Positions 15,191-23,234 of a stretch of 25,514 nt of DNA are shown here, in pieces (the first letter of the stretch is position 1; each line of letters opens with the position of its first letter). The notes under the pieces were generated by a model. It was given only the letters and a program-made list of their open reading frames with translations. It ran no database searches and was not told the origin of the DNA. Position numbers and translations under genes: made by a program. Source of the stretch: Treponema sp. (GTDB taxonomy: Bacteria; Spirochaetota; Spirochaetia; Treponematales; Treponemataceae); assembly GCA_017617145.1 (NCBI GenBank), contig JAFZWX010000181.1, positions 1 through 25,514 of the forward strand, written 5' to 3'.

Positions 15191-16978
15191 TTATTTTGGG
15201 GACACTTTTATTGTAACACTGTCACACGCTTTAATTTCTGACATTCCAAATACGTCTGTAATTACTATATCTTCTTGGTCAGTCCATAAATCTTTTACCA
15301 AAAACTCTTTTGAAGTTAAAAACTTTTCTGCACCCTGCCAATTTGAAAAGCTTTTTGCAATCTGCTCAACTTTTATTTCACAATTACACTTCAAATCCTT
15401 TTCGCTCACATTTATAAAACTCAACGCTACACTTCCGTCAGCTAGCGGTTTTGCCAAAACATCAACGCGGTCTATGTTTTCTATGTAGTCCTTATCAGGA
15501 ACACTACAAGGTACACTTGTATATATGCGTTTTGCCTGCACACCAAGTGCATCCTGATTCAATGCTATAAGCTCACGATTCGCAATAATGTTATAAAGGT
15601 CATCTCCGACACTTACTCTGCGTAAATCAAGACCAAGCATAAGCGGAGAGTTCATCATGCACCACATAGTAAAATGCGTTTTATTTTGAACTGGCATTAA
15701 ACCATGCATTCCTATCATCAGCATATCGGGGTCATTCCAGCCTTTATCTAAGCCTGCAAATTCATCCATTACAACTGCTTTATTATATTGTGATGTTACA
15801 CTCGGTGTTCCAGGATCTGCCCAGCGGCCAAAACCTGGATTCCCGTCACTTCCTACCTGAAAAGTAATATCATTTAAAATTCGCCAGGAGTTTCCTACTT
15901 TATAACCCCAGTTCTGCGGATGCGTTTTTCCCCATTCACATAGAGAAAGAACAATATCATTTTCAGGTTTTGCTTTTTGAAGTCCCTCGTGCATTGCTGC
16001 ATAAGAATCCAAAGTATTTTCCTGTCTGCGATGATTCATAAGGCGGATTGTATTTTTACCGGCCGACAGCTTTACTATAATCTTCTTTGACCACACAAAA
16101 GAATCTTTATCCTTGGTAGGCTCCAGAAGATCATCATAAAAATAAACGTCTTCAACAGCGACTTGCAGCCACTCTCCAATTCCGTTTTCTTTTGAAGTTG
16201 TATATTCAACACAAAACTCGTATTCACCGTCTGCAGGGACATCTACTTCAAAATGAAGTTCACTACTTCTAACACCAACCGGCGAAGTTCCTGTGTTTGT
16301 TCCATCAAATGTTCCGATTCCAAAAACATATTCTTTATTATCATCCAGCTTTGCACACGATCCTGTAATTTGGCCTTCACAAGCAGGAATTGTTTTTTCA
16401 AAATCCTCCGAAGCACCAGTACCGCTTATTTTAATACTCTTGATCTTTGGAGCAAAAACAAACCTGGCATTTTCAGGATTCGAAAAAGTTGCGTTATCCC
16501 AAAGATAATAGCAGTTATCGACCTTAAGAAAATCAACACCCCAGTCTACATAACTTGCTGCATCTACGTCTTCATGACCACAGGTTCCAACTGCCGCACC
16601 CGCGCATAAATTAGTTCCAATATCGTTATACATTCCAAATTTCAATCCCTTGGAATGAATATAGTCCGACAAAGCTTTAAATCCGCTGGGGAACTTTACC
16701 GGTTCATTACAAAGCATACCGTCTACGCGTTCACTTTTATAACAACCATCGTCAAGGACAACATATTTATAACCAAGCTTATCTAGCCCAAGCGCAACTA
16801 TACAATCAGCCATTGCACGCGTTAAAGCTTCTGTATTACCGCTGCCAAATGCATTCCAGCTGTTCCAGCCCATTGCAGGTAAACGACCTGATTTTTTTCC
16901 AGGCAAAACTTTTCCATTTGAAAATGAGTCAAATCTCATTTCGGGATTTTCAATCTTTGAGGGAGATGTTAAAGACAT
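15191..16978 (-). CDS. Alpha-galactosidase, glycoside hydrolase family 27, with an inserted beta-sandwich domain
   Basis: The 595-residue protein has the GH27 barrel start MGWNSWNAFG (36-45), YVVLDDGCY, the nucleophile Asp154 in FLKVDNCY, and the acid/base region GWNDPDMLMIG (413-423). The C-terminal stretch 480-595 is the usual beta domain. Between the nucleophile strand and the next barrel strand lie roughly 155 extra residues (about 170-325) rich in beta-strand text (ELHFEVDVPADGEYEFCVEY, GKNTIRLMNH) that looks like a carbohydrate-binding module of the CBM6/35 kind. No signal peptide, so a cytoplasmic enzyme on imported galactosides is likely. Start ATG 16978 has AAGGTG upstream, within the end of the chemoreceptor gene; only 1 nt separates the two genes. 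Confidence 0.85.
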   Translation of the reverse strand: MSLTSPSKIENPEMRFDSFSNGKVLPGKKSGRLPAMGWNSWNAFGSGNTEALTRAMADCIVALGLDKLGYKYVVLDDGCYKSERVDGMLCNEPVKFPSGFKALSDYIHSKGLKFGMYNDIGTNLCAGAAVGTCGHEDVDAASYVDWGVDFLKVDNCYYLWDNATFSNPENARFVFAPKIKSIKISGTGASEDFEKTIPACEGQITGSCAKLDDNKEYVFGIGTFDGTNTGTSPVGVRSSELHFEVDVPADGEYEFCVEYTTSKENGIGEWLQVAVEDVYFYDDLLEPTKDKDSFVWSKKIIVKLSAGKNTIRLMNHRRQENTLDSYAAMHEGLQKAKPENDIVLSLCEWGKTHPQNWGYKVGNSWRILNDITFQVGSDGNPGFGRWADPGTPSVTSQYNKAVVMDEFAGLDKGWNDPDMLMIGMHGLMPVQNKTHFTMWCMMNSPLMLGLDLRRVSVGDDLYNIIANRELIALNQDALGVQAKRIYTSVPCSVPDKDYIENIDRVDVLAKPLADGSVALSFINVSEKDLKCNCEIKVEQIAKSFSNWQGAEKFLTSKEFLVKDLWTDQEDIVITDVFGMSEIKACDSVTIKVSPK

Positions 16979-16979
16979 A

Positions 16980-19094
16980 TTACACCTTAAACAAATCTAC
17001 GTCGTCTTTAATTCGTTTAATTGCAACATTCAACGATGCAGAAATATTTCGTAATTTTTTTGTACTTTCATTTACGTAATTGGTACCTTCATTAATTTCG
17101 GCAACAGCAGACTCAATGTTATCCATACTGGTCTGAATACTGGAAACATCCTTCATAATTTCTTCGCCACCCTTTGACATTTCTGTACCGGCACCACGCA
17201 CCTCGGTAGTACTATCATTCATAGCTTGCAGTGCTTCAAGAATTTGTTGTGAACCTGACTGCTGTTCTTCCATCGCTCCACGAATCTGTGCAATTAAATC
17301 TGCGGTCAAATTAATTCTGCTTGAAACAGCCTGGAACGACTGCTCAGATTCAGACGAAGCAACAACAACACGCTGAATACCCTGTTGAATATTTGAAAGC
17401 TCTTCGCTGATTTTGTTTGATTGTTCTGCAGAAGTTTCGGCCAGTTTTCGAATTTCATCGGCAACTACCGAAAATCCTTTTCCTGCTTCACCTGCATGTG
17501 CTGCTTCAATTGCTGCATTCATGGCAAGAAGGTTTGTCTGCTCTGCAATACTCTGAATCATTTCGTTTGCATCCATCATTGCAACAGACTGTTCAGAAAT
17601 TTTTTGGATAAGTTCATTTACACTGGAATTCTTTTCAATACCATTTTTAGTATCAAGTTCAAGAACAGTAAATTCTTCAACCATTTTAATAACAGATTTA
17701 TCAACAGAATTAATATTTCCAATCATTTCTTCTACAGAAGCCGAAGCCTCAACAACAGAAGATGCCTGTCCTTGAATCATTCCATCAAGCGATTCTATGT
17801 TTTTAGAAATCTGAGTCATTGCACTAGCCGAACTATTAATACTTGAAGATTGATTTTGTACCTGATTATGAACAAGACCTATATTATCTGCCATCTGCGA
17901 AATAGTAGATGTTGTTGTTTCAATTTCATTAACAAGAGTATCACCGGCTTCAGTAAGATTTTCTTCGGATACTTTGATGTTGCGCATAATTGAATGGAAT
18001 TTTGCCAGAAACTTATTAACAGAAATAACAAGCTTACCAATTTCATCATTTCGATTTACTTCAAGCTGAACAGTCAAATCGGCTTCACCTGTACTAAGTT
18101 CATCAATAAGACCATCGACCTTACGAACACGACCAATAATATTTCTTAATGAAATCAAAATAATAAGACAAATAATTAATGTTATAGAAATTCCCATTAA
18201 AAGAATAACCATTTGAATTCGTTTTGTCGCAACAAAAACTTCAGATGTTGGAATTGTATAACCGATTGTACAGGAAAGAGCCTGAATTGGAGCAACAAAA
18301 GTAACGCAATTTATTCCGTCAACAACACTTTCTACATACAGGGAAGGTTCTTCATTTTCTTTTGCAAGCTTTGCTGTAATTGCAATTTCGTGATATACAC
18401 TTATATCCTGCGAAATCATTTCTTTGTTGTTATGAGCAATAATTGTGTTGGCACGGTCTGTTAAGAAAAAGTATCCGTTTTCGCCAACCTTGTATGAACC
18501 AACTTCTTCGGCAATTTGATCCATATCCAAAAGACCTGTAATATAACCAAAACAATTTTCATCTTCATCCTTTACAGCACGAGAAATCGGAAGAACATAC
18601 CTGCCTGTTTTATCTGAAGTTTCTATTGTTGCAATATAGGTTTCTTCATCATTAAAAATAATTGCATGATGATAGTCTTTACTTCTAAGCTCACCTTCTA
18701 CACCAATTCGACCATCATCATGATAAGGAATTGCATCGCGGTCACAGAAAAATAAATCATCATAAGCCGGATTTTTTAAATCAGGACGAGAACACATCCA
18801 GTCAACATATTTTTCAACATCACCAGTTTTAGCAGCATCGGTTTCGGAATACACTTTCAGGTCATTTACATAACCATCTATCCATTTTGTAATTTCATCA
18901 GAACGACCAATTACTACCTGTTGTGCCATTTCATAGTAAGTCTCTTTTGTATGATTTTTAATAATCAGCGAAGGAATAATAATCATACATCCCATAAAAA
19001 TTACAAACACACTAAAGATTACAGTGCCAATTTCAAGTCCGAGTCTTCTTTCTTTTAAAAGTTTTCGTTCACGTTTTGACTGCTTATTTTTCAT
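16980..19094 (-). CDS. Methyl-accepting chemotaxis protein with dCache-type sensor
   Basis: The 704-residue protein has a short basic cytoplasmic N-terminus, TM1 at about 22-45, a periplasmic sensor of about 240 residues (50-288) with double-Cache character ([12 protein letters not shown] and a later [19 protein letters not shown]), TM2 at about 295-316, a HAMP domain at 317-370, and a long coiled-coil signalling region. The conserved hairpin tip lies at 513-553 ([20 protein letters not shown] and following). No C-terminal CheR-binding pentapeptide. It should report a small extracellular ligand to CheA/CheW. AAGG precedes ATG 19094. Coupled transcription with a GH27 alpha-galactosidase suggests, but does not show, that the ligand is a sugar or related compound. 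Confidence 0.88.
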   Translation of the reverse strand: MKNKQSKRERKLLKERRLGLEIGTVIFSVFVIFMGCMIIIPSLIIKNHTKETYYEMAQQVVIGRSDEITKWIDGYVNDLKVYSETDAAKTGDVEKYVDWMCSRPDLKNPAYDDLFFCDRDAIPYHDDGRIGVEGELRSKDYHHAIIFNDEETYIATIETSDKTGRYVLPISRAVKDEDENCFGYITGLLDMDQIAEEVGSYKVGENGYFFLTDRANTIIAHNNKEMISQDISVYHEIAITAKLAKENEEPSLYVESVVDGINCVTFVAPIQALSCTIGYTIPTSEVFVATKRIQMVILLMGISITLIICLIILISLRNIIGRVRKVDGLIDELSTGEADLTVQLEVNRNDEIGKLVISVNKFLAKFHSIMRNIKVSEENLTEAGDTLVNEIETTTSTISQMADNIGLVHNQVQNQSSSINSSASAMTQISKNIESLDGMIQGQASSVVEASASVEEMIGNINSVDKSVIKMVEEFTVLELDTKNGIEKNSSVNELIQKISEQSVAMMDANEMIQSIAEQTNLLAMNAAIEAAHAGEAGKGFSVVADEIRKLAETSAEQSNKISEELSNIQQGIQRVVVASSESEQSFQAVSSRINLTADLIAQIRGAMEEQQSGSQQILEALQAMNDSTTEVRGAGTEMSKGGEEIMKDVSSIQTSMDNIESAVAEINEGTNYVNESTKKLRNISASLNVAIKRIKDDVDLFKV

Positions 19095-19147
19095 TTTTTT
19101 TCCTTAGCTGCCTATCAGAAAAGTTTTTAAAATTTCTCCTAAATATT

Positions 19148-19175
19148 ATTATAAACCATTTTTTTAAATACACAA
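19148..19175 (-). promoter_or_regulatory. Candidate promoter for the chemoreceptor-GH27 pair
   Basis: Read leftward: TTGTGT (19175-19170), 16-nt spacer, TATAAT (19153-19148), about 55 nt before the chemoreceptor ATG. Treponema chemotaxis genes may also use other sigma factors; I see no clear sigma28 site. Confidence 0.4.
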
Positions 19176-19216
19176 ATTTTTTTAAATACTTTTAATAGAA
19201 AAAACAAGAAAAAAAT

Positions 19217-19245
19217 TTGACAAATAAAAACAAATTCTGTATATT
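19217..19245 (+). promoter_or_regulatory. Near-consensus sigma70 promoter of the trmB-ddh-lysA unit
   Basis: TTGACA (19217-19222), 17-nt spacer, TATATT (19240-19245). Predicted transcription start about 19252. Confidence 0.7.
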
Positions 19246-19255
19246 AACGCTGATA

Positions 19256-19277
19256 AGTAGTGCTAAAAAGTACCACT
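19256..19277. promoter_or_regulatory. Imperfect inverted repeat at the start of the trmB transcript, probable operator
   Basis: AGTAGTGCT (19256-19264) and AGTACCACT (19269-19277) match as an inverted repeat in 7 of 9 positions around AAAA. It lies just downstream of the predicted transcription start, a typical position for autoregulation by the adjacent TrmB-like regulator. Confidence 0.45.
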
Positions 19278-19310
19278 AACACAACAAAATTCACAATTCT
19301 GGAGGCTAAA

Positions 19311-20009
19311 ATGCAAAATTTACAGTTTACAGACAATTTAATTTCATTTGGACTCACTCGGCAAGAAGCTATAATTTATACAACACTTCTTTCTCACGGT
19401 GAAATGACTGGTTATGAAGTTTCAAAAGAAACAGGGATTTCCAGATCCAATGTATATGCCGGACTTTCAAGTCTTGCAGACAAAGGGGCAGCCTATCTTA
19501 TTGAAGGCGATTCAACAAAATATCTTCCGGTTAATGTTGATACATTTACACAAAATGTTTTGAGAGAACTTAACGAAAAAGCTGAATATATAAAAGCTCA
19601 TGCTCCAACTCAACAAATACCAACAGACGGTTATATAACAATTGTTGGAACAAAAAATATTCAGAACAAACTTCATGACATGCTCAAAGAAACAAGACTT
19701 AGACTTTACATTTCAGCCTCGGGAGAAATTCTTGAAGAATTCTCTGAAGAGATTGAACAGATTGCAGAAGAAGGAAAAAAAGTTGTAATTCTTACAGACA
19801 GCAGCTTCACTATTCCTAGAGCAGTTGTTTATCATACAGAACCAGAACCTGGACAACTTAGAGTAATTGTTGATTCTACATATGTTCTGACCGGAGAGCT
19901 TAATAATAACGACTCAGATTCTTGTCTATATTCAGGACAAAAAAACCTGATTACAGTAATGAAAGAAGCCATTAAAAATAAAATCGTTCTGTTGTCGAAC
20001 GAGGAATAG
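19311..20009 (+). CDS. TrmB-family transcriptional regulator
   Basis: The 232-residue protein has an N-terminal winged helix typical of TrmB: LISFGLTRQEAIIYTTLLSHGEMTGYEV and then ISRSNVYAGLSSLADKGAAY, residues about 8-70. A linker helix follows (LRELNEKAEYIKA), then a C-terminal phospholipase-D-like effector domain (residues about 105-230) that begins with ITIVGTKNIQNKLHDMLKE. TrmB proteins usually bind sugars or other small metabolites. ATG 19311 is preceded by GGAGG at 19301-19305, which rules out the earlier in-frame GTG at 19260 that lies in the operator. The gene leads the ddh-lysA pair, so it may control lysine/DAP synthesis; this is inferred. Confidence 0.8.
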   Translation: MQNLQFTDNLISFGLTRQEAIIYTTLLSHGEMTGYEVSKETGISRSNVYAGLSSLADKGAAYLIEGDSTKYLPVNVDTFTQNVLRELNEKAEYIKAHAPTQQIPTDGYITIVGTKNIQNKLHDMLKETRLRLYISASGEILEEFSEEIEQIAEEGKKVVILTDSSFTIPRAVVYHTEPEPGQLRVIVDSTYVLTGELNNNDSDSCLYSGQKNLITVMKEAIKNKIVLLSNEE

Positions 20010-20022
20010 CAATTAAAAACAA

Positions 20023-20040
20023 AACTAACACTCGTTAGTT
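20023..20040. promoter_or_regulatory. Perfect AACTAAC-N4-GTTAGTT element before ddh
   Basis: AACTAAC (20023-20029), ACTC, GTTAGTT (20034-20040). The element directly abuts the AAGGAG (20041-20046) of ddh. It may be a DNA operator, or, as RNA, a 7-bp tetraloop hairpin beside the ribosome-binding site. The same element occurs in the intergenic region before gyrA. Confidence 0.6.
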
Positions 20041-20056
20041 AAGGAGAAATAGAAAA

Positions 20057-21037
20057 ATGAAAATCGCCATCTTAGGTTACGGAAATTTAGGTAAGGGAAT
20101 TGAATGCGCCATCAAGCACAATCCCGATGCCCAGCTTACAGCAGTTTTTACAAGACGAGATCCGTCTGCAGTAAAGGTACTTACACCAGGAGTTCCAGTT
20201 TACAATATAAAGGATATTCTGGCCCACAAGGACGAAATTGATATTCTTATTCTTTGCGGAGGAAGTGCCACAGACCTGCCAGAGCAGACTCCGGAATACG
20301 CCAAATATTTCAACGTAGTAGACAGCTTTGACACCCACGCCAAAATCCCGCAGCACTTTGCAAATGTAGACAAATCAGCCAAAGATAACGGCCACACAGC
20401 ACTTATTTCCTGTGGTTGGGATCCTGGACTTTTTTCTCTTATGCGCCTTTACGGAAACAGTCTTCTTCCAGGCGGTGCTGATTATACCTTCTGGGGAAAA
20501 GGTGTAAGCCAGGGCCATTCAGATGCAATCCGCCGAATTGAAGGTGTAAAGGACGGAAAGCAGTATACAATTCCAGTTCCAGCCGCTTTGGAAGCAGTTC
20601 GTGCCGGAAAAAATCCTGAGCTCACAACGCGTCAGAAGCATACACGCGAATGTTTTGTTGTAGCCGAAGAAGGTGCAGATAAGGCAAGAATTGAAAAAGA
20701 AATCAAAGAAATGCCAAACTATTTTGCCGATTACGACACAACAGTTCATTTTATTACCGAAGAAGAACTCAAACGCGATCATGCCGAAATCCCACACGGA
20801 GGCTTTGTTTTCCGTTCAGGCAAGACAGGTTGGAATGATGAATACAACAATATCATTGAATACAGCCTTAAACTCGATTCAAACCCAGCCTTTACTTCAA
20901 GCGTTCTGGTTGCTTATGCCCGCGCAATCTATCGTTTGAATAAAGAAGGTTCAATCGGCTGCAAGACCGTATTTGATATTGCACCAGCCTATTTGAGCCC
21001 ATTGAGTGGGGATGAAATCAGGGCACATATGCTGTAG
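20057..21037 (+). CDS. ddh: meso-Diaminopimelate D-dehydrogenase
   Basis: EC 1.4.1.16: NADPH-dependent reductive amination of tetrahydrodipicolinate directly to meso-diaminopimelate, bypassing the acylated route. The 326-residue length is normal for the family. Visible features: N-terminal Rossmann motif ILGYGNLGKGIE (residues 4-15), FTRRDP for the NADPH phosphate, LCGGSATDLPEQTPEYA, SCGWDPGLFSLMR, and FWGKGVSQGHSDAIRRIEGV, all characteristic of Ddh. It has an AAGGAG 10 nt before the ATG and lies 47 nt after the TrmB gene, probably in one transcript with lysA downstream. It supplies meso-DAP for lysine and possibly peptidoglycan. Confidence 0.92.
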   Translation: MKIAILGYGNLGKGIECAIKHNPDAQLTAVFTRRDPSAVKVLTPGVPVYNIKDILAHKDEIDILILCGGSATDLPEQTPEYAKYFNVVDSFDTHAKIPQHFANVDKSAKDNGHTALISCGWDPGLFSLMRLYGNSLLPGGADYTFWGKGVSQGHSDAIRRIEGVKDGKQYTIPVPAALEAVRAGKNPELTTRQKHTRECFVVAEEGADKARIEKEIKEMPNYFADYDTTVHFITEEELKRDHAEIPHGGFVFRSGKTGWNDEYNNIIEYSLKLDSNPAFTSSVLVAYARAIYRLNKEGSIGCKTVFDIAPAYLSPLSGDEIRAHML

Positions 21038-21137
21038 GGGCCAGGAGGGGCGCCTGCCCCTCGCTACAACCCGCGTTGCGGTTTTCCGCTACCCCCTCTA
21101 ACGTGGGACACCCCCGTAACGCCCCTGCTACGGCAAC
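21038..21137. repeat. GC-rich dispersed-repeat-like spacer
   Basis: This stretch between ddh and lysA switches abruptly to GC-rich text with GGGGCGCC/GCCCC pairing and CGCGTTGCGG words, with no believable start codon on either strand. It resembles the segment at 241-380 in style. Confidence 0.4.
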
Positions 21138-21140
21138 ATA

Positions 21141-21227
21141 TGTCATTGTCGGGCTTGACCCGACAATCTCATACAAAAAGACATGAAACAAAAAGAAAGA
21201 TTCCCGGGTCAAGCCCGGGAATGACGA
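21141..21227. repeat. Two type-2 palindromic repeats in opposite orientation
   Basis: First copy: ATTGTCGGG, CTTGA, CCCGACAAT (21145-21167). Second copy: ATTCCCGGG, TCAAG, CCCGGGAAT (21200-21222), followed by GACG. Loops are reverse complements of one another and the arms have different sequences, each internally complementary. Confidence 0.65.
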
Positions 21228-21233
21228 AACCCT

Positions 21234-21261
21234 GGGGTCCCTGAGGCTCTCGAAGGGCCCC
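21234..21261. repeat. Type-1 palindromic repeat upstream of lysA
   Basis: GGGGTCCCT and AGGGCCCC arms around the variant core GAGGCTCTCGA. It lies 13 nt before the AAGGAG of lysA. Confidence 0.6.
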
Positions 21262-21287
21262 CAACAAAACATTAAGGAGAAAACAAA

Positions 21288-22586
21288 ATGGAATCATTCA
21301 TAAATACATCCAACTTCTTCAAGGGAAACAACCCTGAAGAAATCGTAATGAACTACGGAACACCACTTTATGTATACAACGAAGAAATCCTTCGTAACCG
21401 TATGCATGCTGTAACTCAGGTAATTACAAAGTACCCGTATACCGCAAATTACTCTGTAAAGGCAAATACAAACATCCACCTGCTCAAACTTGCACTGGAA
21501 GAAGGCTTAAATTGCGATGCAATGAGCGTTGGCGAAATTCAGATGCTTTTTAAAGCAGGTTTTCCAAAAGAACGTATTTTCTTTGTGCCAAACAACGTTG
21601 CACCAGAAGAACTCAAATTTGCAGTTGAAAACGGCGTAATTACAAGCTTAGACAGTCTTGAACAGCTTGAATTAATGGGCCAGGTTTTCTGCGACTTAAA
21701 TGTAGCACCTGTCAACAGAAAATGTGCAGTTCGTATAAATCCGGGCGTTGGTGCCGGACATCACGAAAAAGTAGTAACCGGCGGAAAAAAGACAAAGTTT
21801 GGAATTTCCGAAGAATTCATTCCAAAAATCTTCGAAATTGCCCAGAAATACGAATTAAAGATTGCAGGAATAAACCAGCATATCGGTTCGCTTTTTATGG
21901 ACCCGCAGCCATATCTTGATGCAGTAACAAACCTTTTGCGCATTGCAGATCAGTTTGAAAACCTTGAATTCATTGATTTTGGCGGCGGTTACGGTATTCC
22001 ATATCACAAGCTTGATGATGAAAAAGATTTCCCAATGGAAGACTTCAAAAAGCATCTGGAGCCAATTCTTACAGATTTTGTTGAAACATATACAAAATTG
22101 CCTACAAAATCAGGAATTCCAAACAAAATTCCATTATTTAAGTCTGAACCAGGCCGATTCTGTGTTGCAGAAGGAAGCGTTCTTTTAGGACGTGTTCACG
22201 CAGTAAAACATAACAATGGCAAAACTTTTGTAGGAACAGACGTAGGAATGAATGTTCTTGTACGCCCAAGTATGTACGACAGCTGGCACGACATAGAAAT
22301 AATCCGCGATGGAAAAGTTATTCCACACGCAGGTTCAGATATGTTTGAACAGACCGTAACAGGAAATATCTGCGAATCCGGTGATATTCTTGCCAAAGAC
22401 CGCATTTTACCACCGGCAAAGCATGGAGACCTGGCATGTATCCTTGATGCAGGTGCATACGGCTTTTCAATGTGCTCAAGCTACAATTCACGCCCCCGCC
22501 CGGCAGAAATTCTCATCAAAAAAGACGGTTCTGTGCAGCAAATCCGCCGCAGAGAAACAATTGAAGATTTGATGAGATATTTTTAA
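21288..22586 (+). CDS. lysA: Diaminopimelate decarboxylase
   Basis: EC 4.1.1.20: PLP-dependent decarboxylation of meso-DAP to L-lysine. The 432-residue fold-type-III enzyme has the PLP lysine (Lys58) in YSVKAN, a GINQHIGS histidine-glycine motif, the glycine-rich phosphate loop DFGGGYGIPY, EPGRF, and the substrate-binding CESGD with Cys362. This set is standard for LysA and fits its neighbour ddh. Start ATG 21288 has AAGGAG at 21274-21279. The 250-nt gap to ddh holds repeats rather than an evident promoter, so the pair may be co-transcribed or lysA may have its own unrecognised promoter. Confidence 0.92.
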   Translation: MESFINTSNFFKGNNPEEIVMNYGTPLYVYNEEILRNRMHAVTQVITKYPYTANYSVKANTNIHLLKLALEEGLNCDAMSVGEIQMLFKAGFPKERIFFVPNNVAPEELKFAVENGVITSLDSLEQLELMGQVFCDLNVAPVNRKCAVRINPGVGAGHHEKVVTGGKKTKFGISEEFIPKIFEIAQKYELKIAGINQHIGSLFMDPQPYLDAVTNLLRIADQFENLEFIDFGGGYGIPYHKLDDEKDFPMEDFKKHLEPILTDFVETYTKLPTKSGIPNKIPLFKSEPGRFCVAEGSVLLGRVHAVKHNNGKTFVGTDVGMNVLVRPSMYDSWHDIEIIRDGKVIPHAGSDMFEQTVTGNICESGDILAKDRILPPAKHGDLACILDAGAYGFSMCSSYNSRPRPAEILIKKDGSVQQIRRRETIEDLMRYF

Positions 22587-22597
22587 TAAAAACAGCG

Positions 22598-22663
22598 GTG
22601 GTTGAGCCTGTCGAAACCACAATTAGAATTCATTTATGTGGTGGTTTCGACAAGCTCAACCAC
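22598..22663. repeat. Inverted pair of type-1 repeats after lysA, possible terminator
   Basis: Two 23-bp copies, 22598-22620 and 22641-22663, are reverse complements with one mismatch, and each is itself an inverted repeat with GTGGTT and AACCAC ends. Together they can form a long cruciform or RNA hairpin shortly after the lysA stop. Confidence 0.7.
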
Positions 22664-22742
22664 CACAAACTCTCCATACCATCCATTTATACAATTACAC
22701 AACCCAACCAAAACCCTTCTCTTTTGCAATTATGTTTGATTA

Positions 22743-22812
22743 AACAAACAACCGTTCGTATACTTAAAGACTAACAAACGCTCGTTAATTTTTAAACTAA
22801 CAACCGTTCGTA
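22743..22812. promoter_or_regulatory. Cluster of three AACNAAC-N4-GTT elements
   Basis: Sites at 22743-22760 (AACAAAC-AACC-GTTCGTA), 22773-22790 (AACAAAC-GCTC-GTTAATT) and 22795-22812 (AACTAAC-AACC-GTTCGTA). They fit the same 7-4-7 layout as the perfect sites at 20023 and 23475. Centres are 30 and 22 bp apart. They lie immediately left of the first DnaA-box cluster. Confidence 0.5.
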
Positions 22813-22823
22813 CTTAACTAAAT

Positions 22824-22853
22824 TGTGGATAACTATGTGCATATTGTGGAAAA
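22824..22853 (-). other. Left cluster of three DnaA boxes
   Basis: TGTGGATAA (22824-22832) is the exact reverse complement of the consensus TTATCCACA. TGTGCATAT (22836-22844) has one mismatch, and TGTGGAAAA (22845-22853) fits TTWTNCACA. All three have the same orientation and are packed within 30 bp. Confidence 0.65.
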
Positions 22854-22864
22854 CTTTTCAACCC

Positions 22865-22880
22865 TGTTTCACGTGAAACA
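22865..22880. other. parS: parS site 1 (ParB-binding centromere element)
   Basis: Exact TGTTTCACGTGAAACA, the consensus 16-bp palindrome bound by chromosomal ParB/Spo0J. Confidence 0.92.
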
Positions 22881-22893
22881 TAAACAAACCTTT

Positions 22894-22919
22894 GTCATTG
22901 TGAGCGAAGAATGGCAATC
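22894..22919. repeat. Type-3 repeat (GTCATTG...GGCAATC) between parS sites 1 and 2
   Basis: GTCATTGTGAGCGAAGAATG followed by GCAATC has the inverted ATTG/CAAT ends of the widespread dispersed repeat also seen at 23531-23565 in the other orientation. Confidence 0.5.
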
Positions 22920-22979
22920 AACACTCGACACAAATTTATTTATAAACCCAGAGATTTATAAAGCTTTTTTATTAATCTT

Positions 22980-22995
22980 TGTTTCACGTGAAACA
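22980..22995. other. parS: parS site 2
   Basis: Exact TGTTTCACGTGAAACA, 115 bp from site 1. Confidence 0.92.
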
Positions 22996-23097
22996 AAACC
23001 CTTTCCAGTTATACAACCTACCAAAAACATTCAACAAACACCCTTCTTCGTAACCAGCTGAACAATCATCTCTAGATCAACACACAACATCAACTTT

Positions 23098-23113
23098 TGT
23101 TTCACGTGAAACA
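23098..23113. other. parS: parS site 3
   Basis: Exact TGTTTCACGTGAAACA, 118 bp from site 2. Followed by an AT-rich stretch (about 23125-23215) that could serve as a duplex-unwinding region. Confidence 0.92.
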
Positions 23114-23234
23114 AGTTTCGAAGAATTATAAAATTTCACAATTTACAAATACATTAATCTTTCATTTATAATTTTTCTAAATCTTTTCAATTTCTGATTA
23201 TACAAGAATAACTAACCCACCCCTTAGATTCTAC

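Noticed and set aside
21018..21272. 84-codon - strand open frame between ddh and lysA
   Set aside because: It consists of the translated type-1, type-2 and GC-rich repeats and overlaps the end of ddh; a typical false ORF of repeat DNA.
22825..23061. 78-codon + strand open frame across the parS/DnaA region
   Set aside because: It runs through three DnaA boxes and two parS sites, has no Shine-Dalgarno, and its protein text has no recognisable pattern.
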